A DNA stretch of 44,678 nucleotides from Microvirga sp. Mcv34. Its GTDB lineage: Bacteria; Pseudomonadota; Alphaproteobacteria; Rhizobiales; Beijerinckiaceae. The DNA lies in the NCBI RefSeq assembly GCF_024519725.1, contig NZ_JALJRK010000042.1:1-44678 (forward strand), read 5' to 3'. The translations under genes and the position numbers were made by a program. The stretch's first letter is position 1; each line of letters starts with the position of its first letter. Shown here piece by piece: positions 15,546 through 23,895 of the stretch. The notes under the pieces are model-generated. The model searched no databases. It saw only the letters and a list, made by a program, of their open reading frames with translations, and was not told the origin of the DNA.

Positions 15546-17777
15546 TCAGTTCGATGCTTCAACACTTCTCCCAGGCTGAATCAAAACTTCATCCATCGCC
15601 GGCCCAAACCACTTGTCATTGATCCCCTCGATGATGTTCGAGTAATCATCGGTCCAGGGGGAGCGGGCATAGTCGGGGCGGATCAGTTTCCACGTCTGGG
15701 CAATGTCTCCCATGTCTTCGGCCCTATGGCCGATCGCCAGAGTGATACTCGCCCCGGTCGCCTCACCACTAGCCTTCGTCGCACCGGCATAGGTGACCAG
15801 GCCCGCCTCGGCCGCAGCTCGTGCAACGATTGCTCGTAGGTCCAGGTGCCGGTTGGAAATGTGCATCACTACGACCCCGTTCGGGCTCAGCCGATCAAGA
15901 TAAGAGCGGATTGCCTCGACGGTGATCAGATGAGCTGGAATCGAGTCGGACGAGAAAGCGTCCAGAAAGATCAGGTCAAAACGATCTGCCTCTTTCTGCA
16001 GCGTAAGTCTTGCATCGCCATGGACGATTCTCGAATTGGGCGCACATTTCGCCATGAACGCGAATTGGGACGGATCAGTCGCAATCTCCGTCACCACTGG
16101 GTCGATCTCGAAGAAGGTCCAATTCTCTCCAGCCTTGATTGAACAGGCAATGCTGCCGCTTCCCAGGCCGACCGCGGCAACCCGGTTGAGCCGTCCCCCT
16201 TGGGCACTCCGAACCGCATCGATCCCGAGGACGTTCGATCCAGCCGGCGCATAATAGGTCAGGGGCTCGGGCCGGCCCATCACGGGCTTACCTTCCGCAG
16301 TCCGAAGCCTGATAGCCCCGTGGATCGTGCTGCCGTGGCGGATGTACCGGAACTGACCGTCCGGCGACTCATAGACCTTGTTGACCCCGAAGAACGATCG
16401 ATATGAGGTTGTCCCGACCACCAGATCAGACAGGACCGTTACCGTAAGGGCGCAGGCAGTTCCTACAAGAACCGTACCGACTGCCTTCCGCCAGGTGATG
16501 ATCAGAAGGATGATCAGCAACACCCCTGTGATAAATAGGATCGTTTCGCTCAGCCGATCGACCAAAACGATTAGAACGCCACATCCTACCAGCAGGATTG
16601 CCGCAACAACGCCGGGATAAGCCTCCTTAGAGGTGAAATCCCTCCATGCAACCTTTCGTCCGACAAACAGAGCAGCCACCAGGAGGATGGGGTACTCGAG
16701 GACTCCGGAGAACAGGAACGGCGCCAGCAGGCCGCTGAACACGCCGCCCAGTACTCCTCCGGCGGACATCCAGACATAGAACGAGGTGAGGTTCCGGGCC
16801 GTAGGGCGACGCTCGTAAAGAGCTCGATGGGCGATAAGAGCGCTGATGAAGAAAACTCCCAGGTGGAGTCCTGCCAGGGCCAGTGTTTCCGCACCTTTCA
16901 GCAGCATCAGAAAGACGAACGCGATGCCCCAGACCTGAACAGCCTTCAACTTTCCCGACGAGGCAAACGACCTCTCGCGGAATGTCGCAATGAAAGTCAG
17001 CAGGAACAGGGCCAAGGGCAGGACCCATAGGAAGGGTGCAGAAGCCACATCGGTCGCAATATGGGCCGTGACAGCAACCAGCAGACCAGACGGCACAAAG
17101 GCCATAGCCATCCATGCCAGACGGCCTGACCATCCCACTGGGGGCCCCTCAATCTCATCCGCGACGACACCGCCGCTGATGCCTCGGCCCCGGCGGATCA
17201 GGAAAAGGCCGCAAAGAGTGACGCCCGCTGCCAGCAAGCCATAGAGCGATGCCCAGAGAAGGCTTTGCTCTCCCAGCCGCAGCCACGGCTCGATCAGGAG
17301 GGGATAAGACATCAGGGCGAGGAAGGACCCTGCGTTCGAGGCAGCATACAGGAAATACGGATCCGCAGATTGCTTGTGCCCGACTTGGCCGAACCACGCC
17401 TGGAGCAGTGGGCCATTTGCCGACAAGGCGAAGAACGGCAACCCGACGGACGCAGCGAACACGCCCAAAAGCCAGAACGCGGTCCCACCCGACGGCTCCG
17501 GATCCCCGAATGCAATGACTGTGATTGGAAGCCCTGCCATGGCTAGCGCCAGCAGTGCCACATGAATCGCGACAGCGACGCCCCGGCGCATCCGCGTGAC
17601 CAGCAGGTTTGCATAGGCATAGCCCGCCAACAGAAGAGCCTGAAAGAAAACCATCGCGACTGACCAAACCGACGGAGAGCCGCCCAAAGTCGGGAGTACC
17701 ATCTTGGTGAACATCGGCTGGACACCGAAGAGCAGGAAAGCAGACAAGAAAATGGTGGTGGCAAAAAGGGGAAGCAT
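15546..17777 (-). CDS. Fused multi-helix membrane protein / spermidine-synthase-like domain
   Basis: A 743-residue protein. The first 430 or so residues hold about 10-13 hydrophobic segments starting at LFATTIFLSAFLLFGVQPMF. The C-terminal 250 residues form a spermidine-synthase-like methyltransferase fold: VAAVGLGSGSIACS (nucleotide-binding glycine loop), FFEIDPVV (acidic residue), DLIFLDAFSSDSIPAHL and VVMHISNRHL. Such fusions are widespread in bacteria. The enzymatic part resembles aminopropyl transferases, but the real substrate is unknown and polyamine synthesis should not be assumed. It would be an inner-membrane protein with a cytosolic C-terminus. A degenerate copy of its last 60 bases lies at 6640-6700. 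Confidence 0.9.
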   Translation of the reverse strand: MLPLFATTIFLSAFLLFGVQPMFTKMVLPTLGGSPSVWSVAMVFFQALLLAGYAYANLLVTRMRRGVAVAIHVALLALAMAGLPITVIAFGDPEPSGGTAFWLLGVFAASVGLPFFALSANGPLLQAWFGQVGHKQSADPYFLYAASNAGSFLALMSYPLLIEPWLRLGEQSLLWASLYGLLAAGVTLCGLFLIRRGRGISGGVVADEIEGPPVGWSGRLAWMAMAFVPSGLLVAVTAHIATDVASAPFLWVLPLALFLLTFIATFRERSFASSGKLKAVQVWGIAFVFLMLLKGAETLALAGLHLGVFFISALIAHRALYERRPTARNLTSFYVWMSAGGVLGGVFSGLLAPFLFSGVLEYPILLVAALFVGRKVAWRDFTSKEAYPGVVAAILLVGCGVLIVLVDRLSETILFITGVLLIILLIITWRKAVGTVLVGTACALTVTVLSDLVVGTTSYRSFFGVNKVYESPDGQFRYIRHGSTIHGAIRLRTAEGKPVMGRPEPLTYYAPAGSNVLGIDAVRSAQGGRLNRVAAVGLGSGSIACSIKAGENWTFFEIDPVVTEIATDPSQFAFMAKCAPNSRIVHGDARLTLQKEADRFDLIFLDAFSSDSIPAHLITVEAIRSYLDRLSPNGVVVMHISNRHLDLRAIVARAAAEAGLVTYAGATKASGEATGASITLAIGHRAEDMGDIAQTWKLIRPDYARSPWTDDYSNIIEGINDKWFGPAMDEVLIQPGRSVEASN

Positions 17778-17814
17778 CGTCGAGGCGCCTGCGTGGCTGG
17801 AATTGCACGTATCA

Positions 17815-17843
17815 AGAAAAAGGCCGAGCGTTATGCCCGGCCT
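17815..17843 (-). terminator. Rho-independent terminator of the outer-membrane protein gene
   Basis: On the minus strand AGGCCGGGC, a 5-base loop, GCTCGGCCT and a run of T follow 29 bases after the porin stop codon. The stem is 9 bp with one G-U pair. Confidence 0.85.
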
Positions 17844-17871
17844 CCTTTCACCATCATGAAGTGACGGCAGC

Positions 17872-18678
17872 TCACCATTTGAAGTTCAGGCCAGCACGAA
17901 CGACGTTGCCGGTGTTGTCGCTGCGCACATGGTAATCAGCGACCTCGCCCGCGGCTCCGACATCGTACTTCGACGTGCCGAGATTGTAGTAGAGATACTC
18001 GAACTTGCCCGTCAGATTGTTCGTGATGGCGTATTCAGTGCCAGCGCCAACGGCATAGCCGGTGCGGGTTTCGTCGCCGTTTCCGCTGATGGGCTCCAGA
18101 GGAGTCACGACGCCTCTCGTGGTCACGGTGCCCTCAACGCTGGCACGGTTCTGCACGTCGCCGAAGGCCAACCCGCCGGTTCCATAAACAAAGAACCGAT
18201 CGGCAGCCACGCCAACGCGACCGCGCACGGTGCCCAGCCACTCAAGGCTGTTCAGGACCGTCACGGTTCCGTTGGCGGTGTAGGTCGCACCCTCGACCGT
18301 CCGGGGCATATTCAGAGCCTTCACGTCGTCGAGATAGCTGATGTCTCCTTCGACGCCGAAAACAAACAGTCCGGTCTGCCAGTTATAACCGGCCTGAGCA
18401 CCCCCAATGAAGGTCTGGAAATCGTCCTTCGGGCGAACCCAGCCGCCGAGCTCCGAGACAACAGTGTCGCTGCCAAAGTGACCCTGCCGCTCTCCGTAGG
18501 CCAGTCCCACGTTGCCGCCGACATATGCACCGGTCCAGACGAATCCCGGCTTCAAGCCCTGAACTGCCGGCGGCAGGATGGACGAAAACGATGGCGCAGA
18601 GAGATCAGCGGCCATCGAAGAAGTGCTGGCAAGAGCAAGCGCGATTGCAGCGGCGAAACCCTTCAGATGATTGTTCAT
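17872..18678 (-). CDS. Outer-membrane beta-barrel protein (Omp25/31-like porin family)
   Basis: A 268-residue protein counted from ATG 18678, chosen because AGGAG lies upstream and a signal peptide follows at once (ending SSMAADLSAP). The mature part shows alternating barrel strands: FVWTGAYVGGNVGLAYGERQ, AGYNWQTGLFVFGVEGDISY, GTVRGRVGVAADRFFVYGTG and YLYYNLGTSKYDV. It ends in the aromatic residue W expected for Bam-dependent insertion. This is the common Rhizobiales Omp25/31 small-barrel family, located in the outer membrane and involved in envelope structure. It has its own terminator and is divergent from the unknown-gene operon at 18893. Confidence 0.92.
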   Translation of the reverse strand: MNNHLKGFAAAIALALASTSSMAADLSAPSFSSILPPAVQGLKPGFVWTGAYVGGNVGLAYGERQGHFGSDTVVSELGGWVRPKDDFQTFIGGAQAGYNWQTGLFVFGVEGDISYLDDVKALNMPRTVEGATYTANGTVTVLNSLEWLGTVRGRVGVAADRFFVYGTGGLAFGDVQNRASVEGTVTTRGVVTPLEPISGNGDETRTGYAVGAGTEYAITNNLTGKFEYLYYNLGTSKYDVGAAGEVADYHVRSDNTGNVVRAGLNFKW

Positions 18679-18892
18679 GATTTGCGAAACTCCTGGTGTT
18701 CGATAGGCCGCTGTTATCCGATCGCCCTGCCCCTGTCTGCAATAAAACGGGATAAGACGAATTAAAAAGGGGAAAGCCGATCGGTTTGGTAAAGGCCTCA
18801 CACCTTCCCTGAAGAGCCATCCAAATCTGGATCAATCCTCCTCAAAACCCCTGAAATTCCAGGGAATTCCTCTCGCGCCAGGAGGCGCACCC

Positions 18893-19345
18893 ATGGAGAC
18901 ATTTACGGTCACCGTCGCCTTCTATGATGCCTGGAGGGTCCAGACACTCGTGACGAAGGCAGAAACTCCCCTGAAGGCGGGGGAGAGCGCTATCCGTCTA
19001 GCCGACGGCCGACGGGTTGAACGCTACAAACTCGAATCGTGGGATCCCAGTGCCAGCTTCGTTGCCGGTATCCGTCCTGGCGGCAAACTGTCGGACAACA
19101 AGTTTGAATTGGATCCGGTACTCCAAGGCCCCATTCCGTTCCGTCTATCTGAGGAGTTTGCCACCGGGAGCCCGTGCTCGCGTGAGACGGCGCAGGGTTT
19201 GGTCGAGACACTGGCGACGCTGCGACTTTGGGCTGCCGACCAGCTCGGCGGTGCTGCGAGATGTACCCGCCTGCCTGATGACCATCCAATCAAACGAGCC
19301 TCGAGAGCACTCCAGGCCGCCAAACGAGAAGGGCTGACCTTGTGA
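18893..19345 (+). CDS. Unknown protein, first gene of four-gene overlapping operon
   Basis: A 150-residue soluble protein with AGGAGG 7 bases before the ATG, the strongest ribosome site of this operon. It starts METFTVTVAFYDAWRVQTLV (beta-like) and ends with a basic helix. There is no signal peptide or recognised motif. Its stop overlaps the GTG start of the next gene in GTGA, so the two are translationally coupled. The operon resembles sets of small orphan genes carried on large alphaproteobacterial plasmids; that is an impression, not a match. Confidence 0.65.
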   Translation: METFTVTVAFYDAWRVQTLVTKAETPLKAGESAIRLADGRRVERYKLESWDPSASFVAGIRPGGKLSDNKFELDPVLQGPIPFRLSEEFATGSPCSRETAQGLVETLATLRLWAADQLGGAARCTRLPDDHPIKRASRALQAAKREGLTL

Positions 19346-19620
19346 GCACGACTGCAACGCCGCCTTTTGGCACTCCCGCCCCGGGCTCTGGTCGCAGGAT
19401 GCTCGGGTTTCAACTCGCTGATCCGTCCGGGCACAACATCCAAGGCGACGACGAGGACCCTCTCAACCTCACGTCGTTTCAGATAATGACCCCCGCCTAT
19501 GCGGTCGCCGCTATAGCAAAACTTGGAGGCGATTCCCGGTATCTCCTAATGCCGATCTTTGAGGGAGACATCGAAGAACCCAGCCTCCTCGGCCCTAGTG
19601 ACACGGAGATCAGCGAATGA
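19342..19620 (+). CDS. Small unknown protein, GTG start
   Basis: A 92-residue acidic protein beginning at GTG 19342, which overlaps the previous stop codon by four bases; its own TGA overlaps the next ATG (ATGA, 19617-19620). The first 20 residues are proline/glycine-rich and probably disordered. The rest contains LTSFQIMTPAYAVAAIAKLG and an acidic tail. No family was recognised. The tight overlaps support it being a real gene despite its size. Confidence 0.6.
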   Translation: MSTTATPPFGTPAPGSGRRMLGFQLADPSGHNIQGDDEDPLNLTSFQIMTPAYAVAAIAKLGGDSRYLLMPIFEGDIEEPSLLGPSDTEISE

Positions 19621-19922
19621 CCAAACTCTTGAACCTCGACGAAATGCTCGACTGCGCCAAGGAAATCGGCCTTCCGCAAGCTGACATCTGGGCCGGTGAA
19701 CTTGAAACCATCGGTTCGACTATGGCCGCTGCCATCGCGAACAAGCTCGGGGTGATTGCCGGTGATGCCTCCGCCGAGGGTGTAGCCTTTGCTGGCACCT
19801 GCGCACCATTCAATCCGGCCTTTGAGGGGCAGCCATGCCCCGACGCTCTAGACCAATTTGATCCGGATGGTGACTGGAGTACCGGGGGCGCGACAGACGA
19901 GGGAGACGGCGAGAATGCTTGA
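19617..19922 (+). CDS. Small unknown acidic protein
   Basis: A 101-residue protein: a helical first half (LDEMLDCAKEIGLPQADIWA) followed by an acidic, glycine-rich tail ending GATDEGDGENA. Both ends overlap neighbouring genes, by four bases upstream and eight downstream. No signal peptide and no family were recognised. Confidence 0.6.
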   Translation: MTKLLNLDEMLDCAKEIGLPQADIWAGELETIGSTMAAAIANKLGVIAGDASAEGVAFAGTCAPFNPAFEGQPCPDALDQFDPDGDWSTGGATDEGDGENA

Positions 19923-20526
19923 AGACTATCTCAATAATGCCCGTGCCGTTCTTAAGGCTGCCGGTTTCTCGAACTATCATAACTACCGGCCCTATGAGGA
20001 TTTCGACCGCTGGCTCAACAATGACCAGGCCGTTGTGATCACGCTCAACGGCGACGATGGGACATTCTACGCCCTGTACCGGGCAAGCAAGGTTCCAGGG
20101 GGTGAGCTTGAGACGTCCCCGAACCCGGTCCAGAGCGGCACCCTCCAGTCTTTGAACGCCGAAAAGATCGCTGAAATGGTCAGGGGTTTCGACACGGCCC
20201 TCGTTTTCCCGTTCAAGCCCTCCTCCGCTCCAGAGACCGCTCCGCCGAAGCCTCAAAGGCTCGACCTTAAGAAGGGAGCCCGGTACCGGGTTTCCAAAGA
20301 AGGGTCCCGTTTGGGACGGTGGGAACCGCATCCAAGCGGAGGCATGATAATGAAACGGGTCGAGTTGCCCGTTGGCGCGGAAATCACCTTCCTTGGGCAA
20401 AACCAAGGTCCTGGGTCCGACCCAGGATATGTGCAAACCTTCTCCCATGGCGAGGAAACCGGAGACTTCTGGCCAACAACGGTCATGGGCCTCGGCATTG
20501 AGGTGGGGTGGCTTGAGGCGATCTGA
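19915..20526 (+). CDS. Unknown protein, last gene of four-gene operon
   Basis: A 203-residue protein counted from ATG 19915, inside the last eight bases of the previous gene; a longer frame from 19858 would overlap it far more. The N-terminal half begins MLEDYLNNARAVLKAAGF. After a proline-rich linker (about residues 103-117) comes a beta-rich part with DLKKGARYRVSKEG and VELPVGAEITFLGQNQG, which resembles a small SH3-like barrel. The function is unknown. Coupled translation suggests that the four products act together. Confidence 0.6.
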   Translation: MLEDYLNNARAVLKAAGFSNYHNYRPYEDFDRWLNNDQAVVITLNGDDGTFYALYRASKVPGGELETSPNPVQSGTLQSLNAEKIAEMVRGFDTALVFPFKPSSAPETAPPKPQRLDLKKGARYRVSKEGSRLGRWEPHPSGGMIMKRVELPVGAEITFLGQNQGPGSDPGYVQTFSHGEETGDFWPTTVMGLGIEVGWLEAI

Positions 20527-20679
20527 CCAGATTTTGGGAGGTAGATCTCTCTTTCGCCCGCAGCAGCAATCCCTTGTCCACCGATTGCTGTTTGCCATCC
20601 CTCGACAATCCACATGAGGTCTTCAATAAGTTCGCTGCCGTCGGTTTAATTCGCTGCACGACGATCAAAGGTGTAAATT

Positions 20680-21090
20680 ATGAAGTTGAAGTTTGGCCTC
20701 GCTCTGGCCGCTCTTGCCCTCGCGACCTCCCCGGCTACGGCAAGAGATCCCTTCGCAGGTGGATACTCAGGTAATGACAGTGTCTGCGCCAGGAACATAT
20801 CCTGCGAACTGGTTATTGATCCCGTTGCCGGCGGGAAGGCCTATACCGTCGAGTTTAGCGCGGAGCAGCAGGGGCGTAGTCCCGACGGGCTCATTACGCG
20901 TAAAAATCCTTGCACGGTCACCACGCGCCTGACCAAAGATGGCAAACAGATCAAAGGTACTTTCCCTGGCGGCCAGACAGTCGAGATTTCATTGTCAGGT
21001 GGTGGGGCAGTGGTAGTGAGCAAGAACTCAGCCAATCCATGCGGCTTGCCGTTCTCGATCAGCGGCAGATACGAAGCCTTTGGGGATTGA
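20680..21090 (+). CDS. Small exported protein, unknown function
   Basis: A 136-residue protein with signal peptide MKLKFGLALAALALATSPATA. The mature part has four cysteines (in SVCARN, SCELV, NPCTV and NPCGL) and beta-rich sequence ending SGRYEAFGD, suggesting a small disulfide-bonded periplasmic beta protein. AAAGGTG is present 6 bases before the ATG. It stands alone, 150 bases after the four-gene operon. The family was not recognised. Confidence 0.65.
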   Translation: MKLKFGLALAALALATSPATARDPFAGGYSGNDSVCARNISCELVIDPVAGGKAYTVEFSAEQQGRSPDGLITRKNPCTVTTRLTKDGKQIKGTFPGGQTVEISLSGGGAVVVSKNSANPCGLPFSISGRYEAFGD

Positions 21091-21269
21091 GCCCGACACC
21101 ATCGTCCGGTTTTACTGCAGTAGATCAACGCCACCGAATGCGGCGAGGAGTATCAAACTACTTCTCGCCCTTTCTTTTTCCGCTGAGTTGAGTGTTCCTC
21201 AGCGAAGGTCTGCATCTCCCGAAGCCCTGATTGGCTGAGAGCGACAGTTCAAAACCCCAGGAAATCTCC

Positions 21270-21587
21270 ATGACCGACCCTGTGTTCAAACCGGCGGTGG
21301 AATACCCGCTGCGCGCCTTTTTGGACCTGTCCACGGCGCACCTTCGGCCAGAAACGCTTGCACATCTGAATACGCTTGAGAACGACGAGTTGCCGTTCTC
21401 AGGCGGGGTCACCCAGCACGGGTGGCTGGTCTATGCCCCGCACGAGGGCGACCTAAAGGCCTATCCCAAGTGCCCGCCAGAGATCGTCGATGCCATGAAG
21501 AAGGCCCGTGAGCTCGGCGCCGATTACGTGCTCTACGACAACGAGGCTGATCCTGACCCGAACGTACTCCCGGTTTTCGAGCACTGA
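21270..21587 (+). CDS. Small protein, possibly DUF5983-like
   Basis: A 105-residue protein counted from ATG 21270, with AGGAA upstream; the longer TTG start at 21231 is less likely. It contains AFLDLSTAHLRPETLAHLN, which resembles the opening of the DUF5983 family as I remember it, then GWLVYAPHEGDL and an acidic DYVLYDNEADPDPNVLPVF near the end. Such proteins are common on plasmids and are not understood. It is followed by two further unknown genes on the same strand. Confidence 0.55.
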   Translation: MTDPVFKPAVEYPLRAFLDLSTAHLRPETLAHLNTLENDELPFSGGVTQHGWLVYAPHEGDLKAYPKCPPEIVDAMKKARELGADYVLYDNEADPDPNVLPVFEH

Positions 21588-21620
21588 CCGTCCCACTCCT
21601 CTTTCGAACGAGGTGCTTTC

Positions 21621-21905
21621 ATGACGCCCCGACATGTTCAATCCGCCGCCGACGCATTGGCGCGGCGCGGAGCAATCATTGCCCATCACGACGAGATCGC
21701 CGCATCGCTCACCATCGGTTCCAGGGTTCAGATCTTCACGCCTGATGCAGCCGATCAGACATGTGAGCTTGTGATTGAGACCGGCGATGATCTCCATGCC
21801 GTTTTCACTGCCCTGCGCGGGAGGTTCCAGACCCGGCTTCGATCCCTGGATGCGCGCCTCCATGACCTTGGCGTCGACACCTCGCAACTCTCCTCCATCG
21901 ACTGA
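21621..21905 (+). CDS. Small unknown protein
   Basis: A 94-residue protein with GAGGTG 5 bases before the ATG. It is mainly helical, with RRGAIIAHHDEIAASLTIGS followed by a short beta segment and a coiled C-terminal helix (FQTRLRSLDARLHDLG). No motif was recognised. It sits in a same-strand series of unknown genes (21270-25532) with gaps of 14-55 bases, probably an operon. Confidence 0.55.
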   Translation: MTPRHVQSAADALARRGAIIAHHDEIAASLTIGSRVQIFTPDAADQTCELVIETGDDLHAVFTALRGRFQTRLRSLDARLHDLGVDTSQLSSID

Positions 21906-21932
21906 GATACGTGCCGCCAGGAGTTATAGACC

Positions 21933-22574
21933 ATGTTCCAAGAACAGATCGCCAGTCGATCCGACAGCCCCTTCCTGATGTTGCGGGCAAAGCTGCATGA
22001 CCGGCTCGGTTCCCAGGGCCGCGAGACAGTTCGAGCAAAAGCCACTCAGGCCGTGTTCGATGCTGAGCTCCGAACCGAAGTCGATCCTTGGGTTGAGTTC
22101 GCACATGAAGGTTACAAATTCCGCGTCCGGAATGCTGGCGACGATCTCGAAGTCGAGTTGATCGGCGAGCCGACTCTAAACGAGGCCCTCGCTGCCCGCG
22201 GGCTGTCTCATAAGCGGGATGCTCTAACCAGCGCCGACGGGCGGCATACGATCAAGGACGCCTCAGGCACTGTCGTCGGCCGCTACACGGCAACAGAGGC
22301 CTGGGCCGAGGTGATCAACGACACCAAGCGTCCTCTGCCCGATTTCGATCCTTCCAAGGTAAGGATCGAGCGCCACCGGATGAGCGTCACGCAAGGCGAG
22401 GCCTCGGTGTTCTATGATGAGCGGCTCCTCAATCGCTACGGCGACCAGATCAAACTTCTTGAAAAGGAAGCCACCGCGCCGGCTGGGGCCCAAGTGATTG
22501 GCGGTTACCACGGGTACGGCGATCAAGAGTGGATCGATGCGGCTCGCCGCGTGATCACGCGCGGCTCCTGGTAG
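21933..22574 (+). CDS. Unknown soluble protein
   Basis: A 213-residue protein with AGGAG 9 bases before the ATG. The N-terminal half is helical and charged. A central part has repeated short strand-turn elements (ADGRHTIKDASGTVVGRYTA), then a helix (TEAWAEVIND), and the C-terminus ends GYHGYGDQEWIDAARRVI. There is no signal peptide and the family was not recognised. It precedes the transglycosylase-like gene by 35 bases. Confidence 0.6.
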   Translation: MFQEQIASRSDSPFLMLRAKLHDRLGSQGRETVRAKATQAVFDAELRTEVDPWVEFAHEGYKFRVRNAGDDLEVELIGEPTLNEALAARGLSHKRDALTSADGRHTIKDASGTVVGRYTATEAWAEVINDTKRPLPDFDPSKVRIERHRMSVTQGEASVFYDERLLNRYGDQIKLLEKEATAPAGAQVIGGYHGYGDQEWIDAARRVITRGSW

Positions 22575-22609
22575 GGCCCTCCCCTTCCCTCCTTCACACT
22601 AGGCTATCG

Positions 22610-23860
22610 ATGCCCCGGATTCCTGCTACCGTCCTGCAGACAACCTTCGACTTCGATCTCTTCATCGCAGATCCTGTTGTTGTGACGCCTGCGGTTCAGT
22701 CTCCGATTTTCGGGACTGATCCAGCACCGCTTATTCCTCCCGTCAATGACAATCAGGCTGCTCTCACGACCGAAGCCCTGTTGGAGGTTTTGAAGCATAA
22801 GCTCGTCATATTCGCATCCGGGATGAGCCGCATCGGCGATCTGGAAGCGGGAGCGTTCGTCTGGAAAAATCTGAAGAGCCGCGGGATCGGCGTTGAAGCA
22901 GGAGAACTGTCGAGCACTGCCATCGAGGCAATTGCCGAAGCGGTCATTCTGCACAAAACCCAGATCTTCGTGGACTCTGGCGCCTTCAGTGAGTTCAAAC
23001 GCTCCCTCAAAGGTGCCTCGCGGCCTAAACCCATAATCTGCGACCTCTTTTCAGATGAGATCGAAAGACTCCTCGCCCGATGCCCGACAGTGGACTTCGC
23101 CCGAGTTTGGCATCGCTATGAGTGCATCAAGGCGACGATCGCCTACTTCCTCAATGGTGACAGCGGCATCGAAGGGTCGGCCACATCCGACAACCCTGAC
23201 TACCCTCGTCCTCTATTCGTAATGCCGGATGTAGTAGGAAATCAAAGCGTCAGCATCGCTCTGGTGGAGCGGTACCGGTCTTGGATTCTGGAGGAAATCA
23301 ACCAGGATCTATCTATCCCGATCATCCCGATCCAGGTCGGCGACCTGACACTCGCTCAGGCATACGCCCGAATTGTTGAGATCTTGGACAGCGACAGTTG
23401 GGTGGTTGGAATTCCATCGAATGAGAAGGCGGTTACACCCGACGAACTCCGGGACTTCATTCGGCAATCAAGGCCCAGCCGCGTCCATTTCCTTGGTGCA
23501 GCATCATCGAAGACCCTTGAGCCGAAGCTGCGGATCCTGGCGGATGTCGGCCATGATCCCTCTCACCTAACCGCAGACGCCAATATTTGCCGGTCCTCTG
23601 TTTACGGGAAAGACATCGACAAGAGCCGCTTCCGTGCCATCGTCGAAACGCTCTACAGGCGCTCCGCCGAAGCCCAATCTGTTGCCGGCGAGCATCCCAC
23701 CTGGAGGAAGACTAAGCCAGGCGACCGCCTTCCGGATGGAACGCGCCTGGTCCTGAAAGGCCTGAGGTGTAGCCTTCATGCCAAGCAGATCGCCACTCAG
23801 CACAAGGGCGGCAGAGTCATTCCCGACGGCCCGCTCCGGTTTGCCGTCACGGCCGCGTAG
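22610..23860 (+). CDS. tRNA-guanine-transglycosylase-like barrel (TGT/DpdA-type candidate)
   Basis: A 416-residue protein counted from ATG 22610. In order it shows FVDSGAFSEF (residues 120-129, at the place of the TGT TDSGGFQ loop), VMPDVVGNQ (204-212), IIPIQVGD (238-245, like the TGT VQGG strand), VGIPSNEKA (266-274), VHFLGAAS (292-299) and HLTADANIC (319-327), whose Asp would sit at the nucleophile position. This order fits the base-exchange TIM barrels that insert 7-deazaguanines into tRNA or, for DpdA, into DNA. The TGT zinc motif (CxCxxC) is not seen. A short basic C-terminal domain follows. No queuosine or dpd partner genes are nearby. The barrel assignment is by eye; the substrate is open. 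Confidence 0.6.
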   Translation: MPRIPATVLQTTFDFDLFIADPVVVTPAVQSPIFGTDPAPLIPPVNDNQAALTTEALLEVLKHKLVIFASGMSRIGDLEAGAFVWKNLKSRGIGVEAGELSSTAIEAIAEAVILHKTQIFVDSGAFSEFKRSLKGASRPKPIICDLFSDEIERLLARCPTVDFARVWHRYECIKATIAYFLNGDSGIEGSATSDNPDYPRPLFVMPDVVGNQSVSIALVERYRSWILEEINQDLSIPIIPIQVGDLTLAQAYARIVEILDSDSWVVGIPSNEKAVTPDELRDFIRQSRPSRVHFLGAASSKTLEPKLRILADVGHDPSHLTADANICRSSVYGKDIDKSRFRAIVETLYRRSAEAQSVAGEHPTWRKTKPGDRLPDGTRLVLKGLRCSLHAKQIATQHKGGRVIPDGPLRFAVTAA

Positions 23861-23895
23861 CCCCTTTTCGCCCCCTCGTCGACACGGATCATCTC

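Noticed and set aside
17929..18765. 278-aa frame on the plus strand
   Set aside because: It is antisense to the clear outer-membrane barrel gene.
19810..20613. 267-aa frame on the minus strand
   Set aside because: It is antisense to the coupled small-gene operon, has no motif, and its product looks like shadow sequence.
21181..21204. 7-bp inverted repeat CGCTGAG/CTCAGCG as a terminator
   Set aside because: The loop is 10 bases and no T-run follows, so it was not called.
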